NCBI GenBank assembly: GCA_044344795.1
Contig: JBIJCF010000001.1
Location: 109,849-173,848, forward strand
Source: GCA-2737665 sp044344795
GTDB taxonomy: Bacteria > Bacteroidota > Bacteroidia > Palsa-965
Direction of reading: 5' to 3'
DNA: 64,000 nucleotides
Made by a program: the position numbers and the translations under genes. The notes beneath the pieces were generated by a model. That model saw only the letters and a list, made by a program, of their open reading frames with translations. It did no database searches and was not told where the DNA came from. Below, piece after piece: positions 16,783-24,938 of this stretch; position 1 is the stretch's first letter; every line of letters starts with the position of its first letter.

Positions 16783-16810
16783 ATTCAGGGTTAGCCAAAA
16801 AAACCTGAAT
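16783..16810 (-). repeat. Inverted repeat at the start of the T9SS-secreted protein gene
   Basis: Perfect 7-bp arms ATTCAGG (16783-16789 on the plus strand) and CCTGAAT (16804-16810) flank a 14-nt loop containing a homopolymer run. The structure covers the first in-frame ATG and ends 4 nt before the second. It may be a leader hairpin or a weak terminator for gldC; the sequence does not decide. Confidence 0.35.
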
Positions 16811-16888
16811 ACCAAGATAGTGCAAATAGAATTATGGGCAACTTTTGGAATGAAAAAACATCAATACCTAAAACCTTGATTTTAAGAA

Positions 16889-17218
16889 TTATTCAGGATC
16901 AACAAGCTTCATTTGAACGGCAAAATACGTAGCAAAATCACGCATATCTTGGCAAATTTGCTCCTCACCCGTTGCACGTTGCATTGTATCCGCCATGGTA
17001 ACCAAAGTTTGGTGCATGAATTTCTTCATGTCATCCACCAACATGTCTTTAGTCCACAAATCGATGCGCATCGTGTTCTGTTCCTTTTCGTCCCACATTG
17101 CCAGCATGATCGCTTTACTTAATCCTTTTTCTCCGGCATCACTGGCATTCCACTGAATTTGTGAAGGAAGATTATTTTCATCTAACGCAATATTGAATTC
17201 GATTTGTGCTTTTCTCAT
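16889..17218 (-). CDS. gldC: Gliding motility protein GldC
   Basis: This 109-residue protein has no signal peptide and matches GldC of gliding Bacteroidota: MRKAQIEFNIALDENNLP at the start, AMWDEKEQNTMRIDLWTKDM in the middle, then VDDMKKFMHQTLVTMADT and a C-terminal ATYFAVQMKL. GldC was identified through gliding mutants of Flavobacterium johnsoniae; its biochemical role is unknown. The longest frame begins at a TTG at 17248, but the family starts at the ATG at 17218. It lies 44 bp downstream of gldB, as in F. johnsoniae. A TACTTTTG box (17246-17253, minus strand) in the gap could give it its own promoter. Confidence 0.9.
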   Translation of the reverse strand: MRKAQIEFNIALDENNLPSQIQWNASDAGEKGLSKAIMLAMWDEKEQNTMRIDLWTKDMLVDDMKKFMHQTLVTMADTMQRATGEEQICQDMRDFATYFAVQMKLVDPE

Positions 17219-17262
17219 AAAATGTTGTCCCGAATAATGAAGCTGCAAAAGTACGTTACCGG

Positions 17263-18276
17263 TTACTTCGGTTTATACTTTGAGCGGATTAATATTTGAT
17301 GCCCATCGCTCAGTTGCATGAGTTGTTCTAATGTTACATCAGGATGCTTATTCATAAAAGCTTCCACAATTCTGTATCCAAGCCACGCACCTGCTCTACC
17401 GGGCGATTCACGTGGAAAACCTGCAGTAAACGGCGCATCCATGGTCATATGCTTAATGTCTTCTTCGCCGGCAGAATACAGCTTCTTTTCTTCAATTAAA
17501 TGCACCCACATTTTGGCTTCATTATCCAAACTCCAATTGAGCTGTTCTAAGGTAAATCCATGGATAATGGTGTCGTGTGCATTACGCAATAATGCCCGTT
17601 GCAGGTACAAGATTTTGCCTTCATAAATCATCCCGTTAATGACATCATTTTGCGGTGGATTGTATGGAAATTCATTATTCATCCAGCTTTTCACAATCCC
17701 GGGAACAAGTTGTTCGGCAATCATTTTCTTCCTTTTATACATCGGCCATTGCAAGCCGTCGTAATAAGTGTTTTTTTCACCCAAATGATAATCCAAACTT
17801 ACACCATATTCTCCTTCGGCTTGGATATAGTTGTAAAAGAATCCTGTAATAACGACGAATACGCGTTTAGGCAACTTTCGTTTCGGGAAATGATATTTAA
17901 AGTGGCGTAAAGCATCATTCCATTCTTGCTCCTGTTTCTCAAATCCATTGGGATAAAGCTGCGAAGCCACTTTCCAAACGGGGCGAGTAACTTCCACATG
18001 CAAATAGGAACGCAACAATTCCATGCACGCCAATGAATCGCGCGTAGACGGACAAATCACATTATTCAAGAAAACATCGGTGAATGATCCGTATTTCGTT
18101 CGAAGTTGCTCTAAGCCTGCTTCGAGGTGAGCCGTATCCAATGCAAAAAAATCATTATCAAAGCGCTCAAACTTCATGGGTTTTACCTCAATTTTGGAAA
18201 CATCTACATCCAATCGATCCGTTTCACAAGAGGTAAAAACCAACAGCACAAATAATCCCAAAAATCGTCTCATCAT
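17263..18276 (-). CDS. gldB: Gliding motility lipoprotein GldB
   Basis: GldB is a cell-envelope lipoprotein required for gliding and conserved across Bacteroidota. The 337-residue protein has a lipoprotein signal peptide (MMRRFLGLFVLLVFTSC) with Cys17 as the predicted acylation site. The body has FERFDNDFFALDT near the N-terminus and AWLGYRIVEAFMNKHPDVTLEQLM near the C-terminus, both GldB hallmarks. The longest frame starts at a TTG at 18285; I chose the ATG at 18276, immediately followed by another. It sits upstream of gldC and near nadE, an arrangement also seen in flavobacteria. Confidence 0.9.
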   Translation of the reverse strand: MMRRFLGLFVLLVFTSCETDRLDVDVSKIEVKPMKFERFDNDFFALDTAHLEAGLEQLRTKYGSFTDVFLNNVICPSTRDSLACMELLRSYLHVEVTRPVWKVASQLYPNGFEKQEQEWNDALRHFKYHFPKRKLPKRVFVVITGFFYNYIQAEGEYGVSLDYHLGEKNTYYDGLQWPMYKRKKMIAEQLVPGIVKSWMNNEFPYNPPQNDVINGMIYEGKILYLQRALLRNAHDTIIHGFTLEQLNWSLDNEAKMWVHLIEEKKLYSAGEEDIKHMTMDAPFTAGFPRESPGRAGAWLGYRIVEAFMNKHPDVTLEQLMQLSDGHQILIRSKYKPK

Positions 18277-18282
18277 ATTGAA

Positions 18283-18290
18283 CAAATTTA
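18283..18290 (-). promoter_or_regulatory. gldB -7 promoter box TAAATTTG
   Basis: Perfect match to the Bacteroidota TAnnTTTG consensus on the minus strand, ending 6 nt before the gldB ATG. The transcript would have almost no leader. Confidence 0.55.
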
Positions 18291-18326
18291 CCGTAATATT
18301 GCAACGTTAAACCCAGCATTAAAAGT

Positions 18327-19112
18327 ATGAAAAAGAGTATCTTCATTTTATTGTCAATGGTAATCTCCGCAAAAATTGCTTTTGCGCAACAGGGAGAAAA
18401 TGATCTGAAAAATTTCCGTTTCGGATTGAAAGCGGCACCTATGATTACTTGGTACAAGCCGGATGATCAGAAAAAGTATGAAAGTGGTGGAGCGATGTTC
18501 CGCTTCAGCTATGGCTTAAGCACAGAATTTCGTTTAAACAAAGTTTCATTTTTAGCAACCGGTCTTCAACTGGATTATGATGGTGGGAAATTGAACATGC
18601 TTGACACCAATTATTACTTCCTTAACAAGGACAGTGAAATAATTTCCAAAGATGATACTGCGGGGCAATCTTACACATTGTATCAATTGAAAGACCGCAC
18701 CTACAGAACAACATACGTTACCATTCCACTAACATTGAAGTTGCGTACTAACGAAATTGGCTTATTGACGTACTACGGTCAGTTTGGTGTTAATGCGTCA
18801 TTCCGCATGAAAAATCGTGTTAACGATGACGTACTGGCCTCTCCAAATTGGGCTGCAGCAAGTCAAACCGACATTGAAAACACTTCTGACATGCAGTTGT
18901 TTAAGTTCGCTTTGAATGTTGGAGGCGGTGTGGAATGGGGAATTACAGGCTCAACCGCCTTGATTTTTGGCGTTAACTACCTGAATGGTTTTTCTAACGT
19001 ATTGAAAAAAGAATCTGATTACCTGTTCCGCACCGGTTCAAATGATTTTGATGCAACAAAACAGAATGCACGTTCCAACGGTGTTGTGTTTACGGTTGGC
19101 GTTTTATTCTAA
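18327..19112 (+). CDS. Outer-membrane beta-barrel protein (OMP_b-brl_2/PorT-like family)
   Basis: This 261-residue protein has a signal peptide ending IAFAQQG (cut about residue 21). The mature part alternates polar and hydrophobic residues, as in an eight-stranded barrel: FRFGLKAAPMITWY, FSYGLSTEFRLN, LLTYYGQFGVNASF, LNVGGGVEWGITG, and a final VVFTVGVLF strand ending in Phe. It resembles the PF13568 family, which includes PorT of the type IX secretion machinery, but I cannot assign it to PorT itself. It is divergent from gldB, with only 50 bp between starts, so the two may be co-regulated. Confidence 0.75.
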   Translation: MKKSIFILLSMVISAKIAFAQQGENDLKNFRFGLKAAPMITWYKPDDQKKYESGGAMFRFSYGLSTEFRLNKVSFLATGLQLDYDGGKLNMLDTNYYFLNKDSEIISKDDTAGQSYTLYQLKDRTYRTTYVTIPLTLKLRTNEIGLLTYYGQFGVNASFRMKNRVNDDVLASPNWAAASQTDIENTSDMQLFKFALNVGGGVEWGITGSTALIFGVNYLNGFSNVLKKESDYLFRTGSNDFDATKQNARSNGVVFTVGVLF

Positions 19113-19170
19113 TTGTAAACTTGTTAGTGTAAGGGGCTGTCCGATGTGGCAGCCTCTTGCGTTTCTGGAA

Positions 19171-19938
19171 ATGACGTTCCGATTAATACAACTATTTTGT
19201 TTGAGCACATTGTTCCTTGCATGGTCTGAAGGACGTACGCAAGTGTTGAATATAGAATCGAAACGATTTTATAATGATACCGCAGGCTGGGCGGGCAATA
19301 CAAAACTCAACTTCCTCTATCAATACAACAGCAACCACATTCTTACTGCGGGTAATACAATTCACGTGCAATATCAAAAGAATCTTGTCCGATGGATTTT
19401 CTTGAACGATGTTAGTCTCAATCGTTTTAACGGCCAGAACTTCCTGAATACCGGTTATCAACATGTTCGCTTCAATCATCGCATCAAACATGGTTTGCGA
19501 TTGACGTGGGAAGCATACGCACAAACGCAGTATAACAAACCCATGCAATTGCATTTTCGGGCATTGAGCGGAACCGGGCCAAGAATGCGCATTATACGAA
19601 ATGATAAACTTCGGATGTACATCGCTACCTCTTACTTTTTTGAATATGAACTCAGCGGCACAGAGCGAGATGAAATATATACGCACCGCAACAGCACATA
19701 TCTTACGTTTACCTGGTTTATCAAAGAACATTCCGAGCTCTCCTCCACCACGTATTATCAGCCCGCATTAAATGATTGGCAGGACTTTCGAATCGCGACA
19801 GATTTTAATCTCACGTTCGAAATCACAAAACACTTCGCTTTTGGCATTGCAGGCTCGTTGCTATACGACACTCGTCAACCTGCTGATGTTCCGAACCTAA
19901 TCTACAGGATGGAACAACGTCTCGTGTACAACTTCTGA
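19171..19938 (+). CDS. DUF481-like outer-membrane barrel protein
   Basis: This 255-residue protein begins with a signal peptide ending about GRTQ (residue 24). It is rich in alternating beta strands (WIFLNDVSLNRFNGQNFLNTGYQHVRFNHRI split over two strands, LRLTWEAYAQTQYN, LTFEITKHFAFGIAGSLLYD) and ends in a typical outer-membrane strand closing with Phe. The pattern resembles DUF481 (YdiY-like) barrels. The longest frame starts at 19042 inside the previous gene; the ATGs at 19144 and 19171 are possible and 19171 gives the best signal peptide. Function unknown. Confidence 0.7.
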   Translation: MTFRLIQLFCLSTLFLAWSEGRTQVLNIESKRFYNDTAGWAGNTKLNFLYQYNSNHILTAGNTIHVQYQKNLVRWIFLNDVSLNRFNGQNFLNTGYQHVRFNHRIKHGLRLTWEAYAQTQYNKPMQLHFRALSGTGPRMRIIRNDKLRMYIATSYFFEYELSGTERDEIYTHRNSTYLTFTWFIKEHSELSSTTYYQPALNDWQDFRIATDFNLTFEITKHFAFGIAGSLLYDTRQPADVPNLIYRMEQRLVYNF

Positions 19939-19949
19939 TGGAAGTGTGA

Positions 19950-19957
19950 TACCTTTA
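19950..19957 (+). promoter_or_regulatory. Candidate nadE -7 promoter box TACCTTTA
   Basis: One mismatch to TAnnTTTG, ending 4 nt before the nadE ATG at 19962. Confidence 0.4.
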
Positions 19958-19961
19958 CAAT

Positions 19962-21593
19962 ATGAAAATTGCGCTGGCTCAACTGAATTATCACATTGGC
20001 AACTTCGAAGCCAATACGAATAAAATTATCGGCAGTATTCGTGAAGCACGGGAGCAAGGCGCTGACCTTGTTGTTTTCGGCGAGTTGAGTGTATGCGGTT
20101 ATCCGCCTCGTGATTTTTTGGAATTCGATGATTTCTTGCAACGCTGCGAGAAGAGCATTCTGGATATTGCAACACACTGTACCGACATTGCAGCAATTGT
20201 TGGTGCGCCATCAGTTAATCCTAAAGTTGAAGGAAAGAAATTATTCAATTCCGCATACTTCTTAAGTGACGGTAAAATCACAAGTGTTCATCACAAAGCG
20301 CTGTTACCAACGTACGATGTTTTTGATGAATACCGTTACTTTGAACCAGCTACTTCTTTTCATTGCGTAACCTATAAGAACACCAAAATTGCACTCACTA
20401 TTTGTGAGGACATTTGGGACGTTGAAGATGACTTGATGTACACGCAATGGCCGATGGAAGAATTAATTAAAGAATCCCCTGATCTGATGATCAACATTGC
20501 TGCATCACCTTTTAGTCATAAGCATCCTGCGAAGCGACGTGAAGTGATGAAGAAAAATGTTGCGCGCTATCAATTGCCACTGATCTATGTTCAGCATGTG
20601 GGGGCGCAAACAGAACTCATTTTTGATGGCGGATCGATGGCGCTCTCGTCTTCCGGAAAAATTGTGAATGAACTTCTTTACTTCTCTGAAGCCTTGGCCA
20701 TAGTGGATACTGAAAACATGAACGATCAGCAGGAAAATTTGGTTGATCTGAATAAATACGAACTGATAGAGCAAGCACTGGTGCTGGGCATTAAAGACTA
20801 CTTCAATAAAATGGGTTTCACGAAAGCGATACTAGGATTGAGCGGTGGCGTTGATTCTGCATTGGTAGTAACACTCGCCGTAAAAGCATTAGGAAAAGAA
20901 AAAGTATTACCCGTGTTACTTCCATCGTCTTATTCATCAGATCATTCAGTTAACGATTCCATTGAATTGTGTAACAATCTGGGATGTCGTTATGAGAAAA
21001 TCAGTATTGCAGACGGCTACAACACGATGCTGAAAACTTTGCAACCTATTTTCGGTGATGCGCCTTTTAATGTTGCGGAAGAAAATATTCAGTCGCGTTT
21101 ACGAGCCGTTATATTAATGGGCATTGCAAACAAGCACGGCTATATTTTATTGAACACCACCAACAAAAGCGAAGCAGCAGTCGGTTATGGAACCTTATAC
21201 GGCGATATGTGCGGTGGCATTGCGGTAATTGGCGATTTGTACAAAACGGAAGTGTATGAATTGTCCCGTTTTATCAATCGTAATGGCAACATTATTCCGG
21301 AAAATATTCTGACCAAAGCACCATCAGCAGAACTGCGACCAAACCAGAAAGACTCTGATTCATTACCGGAATATGATATTCTGGATGCGCTGTTGTATCA
21401 ATACATTGAACTCCGTCAAGGTCCACAAGAATTACTGGCACAAGGTTTTGATGCTGTGTTGGTTACACGTGTTCTAAAAATGGTGAACAGCAACGAATGG
21501 AAACGTGCTCAGGCGCCGCCCATCTTGAGAGTTTCTTACAAAGCATTCGGTAGCGGAAGGCGCTTACCTATAGTGGGGAAGTATCTCGGATAA
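19962..21593 (+). CDS. nadE: Glutamine-dependent NAD+ synthetase NadE
   Basis: This enzyme makes NAD+ from nicotinate adenine dinucleotide, ATP and glutamine, the last step of NAD synthesis. Residues 1-260 form a nitrilase-type glutaminase domain with the catalytic triad Glu41 (FGELSVCGYPP), Lys112 (HHKALLPTYDVFDEYRYF) and Cys148 (LTICEDIWD). Residues 265-543 form the synthetase domain, with the PP-loop SGGVDS at 294-299 and TTNKSEAAVGYGTLYGD. The 543-residue length is normal for the fused form. In flavobacteria nadE is also found near gldB and gldC. Confidence 0.96.
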   Translation: MKIALAQLNYHIGNFEANTNKIIGSIREAREQGADLVVFGELSVCGYPPRDFLEFDDFLQRCEKSILDIATHCTDIAAIVGAPSVNPKVEGKKLFNSAYFLSDGKITSVHHKALLPTYDVFDEYRYFEPATSFHCVTYKNTKIALTICEDIWDVEDDLMYTQWPMEELIKESPDLMINIAASPFSHKHPAKRREVMKKNVARYQLPLIYVQHVGAQTELIFDGGSMALSSSGKIVNELLYFSEALAIVDTENMNDQQENLVDLNKYELIEQALVLGIKDYFNKMGFTKAILGLSGGVDSALVVTLAVKALGKEKVLPVLLPSSYSSDHSVNDSIELCNNLGCRYEKISIADGYNTMLKTLQPIFGDAPFNVAEENIQSRLRAVILMGIANKHGYILLNTTNKSEAAVGYGTLYGDMCGGIAVIGDLYKTEVYELSRFINRNGNIIPENILTKAPSAELRPNQKDSDSLPEYDILDALLYQYIELRQGPQELLAQGFDAVLVTRVLKMVNSNEWKRAQAPPILRVSYKAFGSGRRLPIVGKYLG

Positions 21594-21596
21594 TTA

Positions 21597-22409
21597 TTAC
21601 AAGAACAAATCCTTCATCAATTCCTGAGTCGGATCAACAGCATAACCCGTAAAATCGGTTACGCCGTGAGAGCGCAGCACGTCTTCGTCTATGAGATGCT
21701 GTCCTGTAATACTGTTATTTGTTCCCGAAAATATTTTTGCGGCTGCATCAGCAACAATATCGGGCGTTCTTGACTTACTGACCATTTCGTCACCACCCAA
21801 TAAGTTACGAACTGCAGCAGTTGCAATTGTCGTAGCAGGCCACAAAGCATTTACTGAAATGTTATCCTTTTTCAATTCGTGAGATAATCCCGTAACCAAC
21901 ATGCTCATGCCGAACTTGCTGATGGTATAAGGAGAAAAATGTGCGAACCATTCCGGATTCAAGCTAATCGGTGGAGATAATACAAGAATGTGCGCCCCAT
22001 CAGATTGTTTCAAATGCGGAATAGCATGACGAGAAACTAAATACGTTCCACGCATATTAATATCATGCATGAGATCCCATTGCTTTGCAGGCAATGCGCT
22101 TGCCGGAGATAAATTAATGGCACTTGCATTGTTCACAAGAATGTCAATTCCACCAAAACGTTCGGCTGCAGAATTGATTGCTTCCACAATTTGTGCTTCT
22201 TCTCGTATATCACAAACAACAGGTAAACATGAACCACCGGCCGCTTCAATTTCTGCAGCAGCAGAATAAATAGTTCCTTCCAATTTAGGATGTGGCTCGG
22301 TTGTTTTAGCCGCAATAACTACGTTGCAGCCTTCGCGGGCCATTCTGATCCCTATTGCTTTTCCAATACCCCGTGATCCGCCGGTAATAAATACTGTTCT
22401 TCTTCTCAT
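21597..22409 (-). CDS. Short-chain dehydrogenase/reductase, HSDL2-like
   Basis: This 270-residue NAD(P)-dependent oxidoreductase has the classical SDR cofactor motif FITGGSRGIGKAI near residue 6, NNAS near 95, the catalytic serine region LVLSPP and the YTISKFG motif carrying the catalytic Tyr and Lys (about 163-167). The stretch VVIAAKTTEPHPKLEGTIYS is typical of the HSDL2 type (hydroxysteroid dehydrogenase-like protein 2). The substrate is unknown. The longest frame starts at 22487; I chose the ATG at 22409 because MRRRTVFITGG is the normal SDR start. It is convergent with nadE, 3 bp apart. Confidence 0.85.
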   Translation of the reverse strand: MRRRTVFITGGSRGIGKAIGIRMAREGCNVVIAAKTTEPHPKLEGTIYSAAAEIEAAGGSCLPVVCDIREEAQIVEAINSAAERFGGIDILVNNASAINLSPASALPAKQWDLMHDINMRGTYLVSRHAIPHLKQSDGAHILVLSPPISLNPEWFAHFSPYTISKFGMSMLVTGLSHELKKDNISVNALWPATTIATAAVRNLLGGDEMVSKSRTPDIVADAAAKIFSGTNNSITGQHLIDEDVLRSHGVTDFTGYAVDPTQELMKDLFL

Positions 22410-22474
22410 AATAAAATCGCTTGATGGAAGATACAACGAATCGTGAAGCAAATACAAGGAAACCACGAATAATG

Positions 22475-22482
22475 TAAATTCG
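22475..22482 (+). promoter_or_regulatory. Candidate -7 promoter box TAAATTCG
   Basis: TAnnTTCG variant of the Bacteroidota -7 box, 16 nt upstream of the ATG at 22499. Confidence 0.35.
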
Positions 22483-22498
22483 CACAAAATTCAGCACT

Positions 22499-23560
22499 AT
22501 GAAACTTCCTTTGATTTCGGGTATTCAGCAAGTAGGAATTGGTATTCCAAACGTACATGAGGCGTTTACGTGGTATCGTCAAAATTTCGGCATGGATATT
22601 CCCGTTTTTGAAGAAGCCGCTGAAGCGAATTTAATGTTGCCATACACCGGCGGGAAGGGACATAGCCGACATGCCATTCTGGCTATTAATATGAATGGTG
22701 GCGGTGGCTTTGAAATCTGGCAATACACCAGTCGTACGCCCGTTCCCATTTCGTTTGAAATTCAGTTAGGTGATTTAGGACATTTCGTAACTCGAATGAA
22801 ATCGAGAGATGTTAAAGGCAGTTATGCTTTCATGAAATCAAAAGGTTTGGATGTGTTGAGTGAAGTACAACAATCACCCGATGGTAAATCGCATTTTTTC
22901 GTGCGCGATCCGTGGGGAAATATTTTTCAAATTGTGGAAGGACTGGATTGGTTCGCGAAAGGTAAACAACTAACGGGCGGTCCTGAAGGTGCGCTGTTGG
23001 GCGTGAGCGACATGGATCGGTCTATTAAATTTTATGCAGACATTTTAGGTTATGATAAAGTGATCTATGACAAGACCGGCGTATTTAATGATCTGGAGGT
23101 ATTGCCAGGAGCATCGCACGAAGTTCGTCGCGTATTATTGACTCACACAAAACCACGCGCAGGAGCATTTTCGAAATTGTTAGGATCGGGTTGCATTGAA
23201 TTGGTTCAGGTGTTAAATCGAACTCCACGTAAAATTTTTGAAGGTCGCTGGTGGGGCGATCGCGGATTTATTCACCTATGTTTTGATATTGTAGGAATGC
23301 ATGAACTAAAAGCTTTGTGCGAATCGAAAGGACATCCGTTTACTGTCGATAGCGCGAATAGTTTTGATATGGGCGAAGCGGCAGGACATTTCAGTTACAT
23401 CGAAGATCCGGATGGTACACTCATCGAATTTGTGGAGACACACAAAGTTCCAGTTTTGAAAAAATTAGGATGGTACATTAATTTGAAAAAACGACCTGCA
23501 AATCAACCGTTGCCTGATTGGATGCTGAAGAGCATGTCTATGAACCGAGTGAAAGATTAA
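22499..23560 (+). CDS. Tandem VOC (glyoxalase/dioxygenase superfamily) protein
   Basis: This 353-residue protein has two vicinal-oxygen-chelate modules. The first (about 1-150) runs from VGIGIPNVHEAFTWYRQNFG to FFVRDPWGNIFQIVEG; the second (160-325) runs from LLGVSDMDRSIKFYADILGY to YIEDPDGTLIEFVET. DPWGN...Q and DPDGT...E are the usual last metal-ligand segments. It is not a typical 4-hydroxyphenylpyruvate dioxygenase, since that C-terminal signature is absent. The substrate is unknown. It lies divergent from the SDR gene, sharing an 89-bp promoter region. Confidence 0.75.
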   Translation: MKLPLISGIQQVGIGIPNVHEAFTWYRQNFGMDIPVFEEAAEANLMLPYTGGKGHSRHAILAINMNGGGGFEIWQYTSRTPVPISFEIQLGDLGHFVTRMKSRDVKGSYAFMKSKGLDVLSEVQQSPDGKSHFFVRDPWGNIFQIVEGLDWFAKGKQLTGGPEGALLGVSDMDRSIKFYADILGYDKVIYDKTGVFNDLEVLPGASHEVRRVLLTHTKPRAGAFSKLLGSGCIELVQVLNRTPRKIFEGRWWGDRGFIHLCFDIVGMHELKALCESKGHPFTVDSANSFDMGEAAGHFSYIEDPDGTLIEFVETHKVPVLKKLGWYINLKKRPANQPLPDWMLKSMSMNRVKD

Positions 23561-24933
23561 TTGTTCTTGTGCGAATTTCTAAGCTGTTCGTAATTGGCAA
23601 TTAAATTCGTGCGTAACTCAATCAGTTCTTCCACAACTGCCTTTTCGTTACGAAACAGTTTTATCAATCTACTTTTTCCTGCGGACTTTTTCATACGCAC
23701 ATAATATTCTTGCGCGATCATTCCTGTAATTGGAACAGCAATAACAAACCCTATTGTAATGCACCAATCGCGCGTTAGCAGAACAACAGCGATGCTCTGG
23801 AGCAACCAATACAATTGATAAATAAATACACTAAGCGTGCCATTGATAGACGCGTGCCATTCGACGAGACGAACCAACTTGCCCGTAATGACATACGGTA
23901 ATTTATACGGAATATAATTCGTCAGCACACCAAATATCCAAACCGGAAATAGCAAGGTGAAGTACACAAAATCTTTGAGCACGTCACCTATACCCATCGC
24001 ACCAATCACTTCAGGACGTAACACCTGATCGCGCAACTTGAATTTCTTAAGCACAGTATTATACTTCGCGGCAGTCTCACGCATGCGCGCGGCAATTTCC
24101 GGCGTATCGCGTTCAGCAGAACTAATTGAATCCGCTACTTCACAGGAAAATGCGTGAGTATCTTTACCGTTCTTACTATTAACGCCTGTTTCATCGGCAT
24201 AATCCGGCAAGAGCAATTCCTCTATCGTATTAACGAGTTCATCATTTTGCGGATGCTCGATTACTACTAGAAGTTCCGCCATTCGCTTTTCTAAATCGCG
24301 CGTAAAAACATTCATCGCTTTAGCTTTCTCCTGTTGGTATAACTCGAAATAATCAGAAAGATTAATAGGCGCACCGTAATTTACATGCAGCGTAGAACGG
24401 AACTTCCATGGCGTTGCACTATAATTGATTCCAACAGGAACGATGGTAAGATTTAGCGAATAATTATTTTTCTCTTCTGAACCGAAAGCTATACGGGCAG
24501 TACCTTTTTTCAGTTTACGTAAACGACGCTCCTGAATACACAGTCCTTCTGAAAAAATAATGATGGCTTTATTTTGCTCCAGCATTTTGGCGCACTTTTC
24601 AAACGTTTCATCGTTTTTGCTCAGATTTTCTACTCCTTCCAGCAAGCGATAAATTGGGATAATACCAATAAATGAAAGAAAATGTGCTAACCATTTTTTT
24701 CGGAACACATCAGAGCGCGCCAGAAACCAGGTTCTTCTTCGCGTAGTTGACCCCAACATAATGGCATCCATAAATGCATTGGGATGGTTACAAGCTAGAA
24801 TTACAGGACGATCATTGGGAACATGATGTAATCCCGTAACTGTTTTATTTCTGTTATGCCGGTAAAAATATCCCAGCCAGATATTGAATGATAACCAGAG
24901 GTATCGATAAAATATGTTGCCGACAATTTTCAC
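23557..24933 (-). CDS. PlsC-type 1-acyl-glycerol-3-phosphate acyltransferase with membrane C-terminus
   Basis: This 458-residue membrane-associated acyltransferase is probably involved in phospholipid synthesis. The acyltransferase domain is at 20-210: the His/Asp catalytic block CNHPNAFMDAIML near 50, and IIFSEGLCIQERRLRKLKKGTARIA split as the FSEG glycerophosphate-binding block and its basic tail. A linker with many charged residues (230-300) is followed by three or four hydrophobic segments (about 315-415), a layout found in Bacteroidota glycerol acyltransferases. It is the last gene of a run with pyrC, an M28 peptidase and a TolB-like protein, and overlaps the convergent VOC gene by 4 bp. 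Confidence 0.8.
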   Translation of the reverse strand: MKIVGNIFYRYLWLSFNIWLGYFYRHNRNKTVTGLHHVPNDRPVILACNHPNAFMDAIMLGSTTRRRTWFLARSDVFRKKWLAHFLSFIGIIPIYRLLEGVENLSKNDETFEKCAKMLEQNKAIIIFSEGLCIQERRLRKLKKGTARIAFGSEEKNNYSLNLTIVPVGINYSATPWKFRSTLHVNYGAPINLSDYFELYQQEKAKAMNVFTRDLEKRMAELLVVIEHPQNDELVNTIEELLLPDYADETGVNSKNGKDTHAFSCEVADSISSAERDTPEIAARMRETAAKYNTVLKKFKLRDQVLRPEVIGAMGIGDVLKDFVYFTLLFPVWIFGVLTNYIPYKLPYVITGKLVRLVEWHASINGTLSVFIYQLYWLLQSIAVVLLTRDWCITIGFVIAVPITGMIAQEYYVRMKKSAGKSRLIKLFRNEKAVVEELIELRTNLIANYEQLRNSHKNN

Positions 24934-24938
24934 GTCAG

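Noticed and set aside
16159..16794. 211-codon plus-strand frame
   Set aside because: Antisense of the Asn/Thr/Val-rich secreted protein, which has a signal peptide and CHU_C domain.
22499..23560. 4-hydroxyphenylpyruvate dioxygenase
   Set aside because: Only the general VOC fold matches; the C-terminal signature of that enzyme is not seen.
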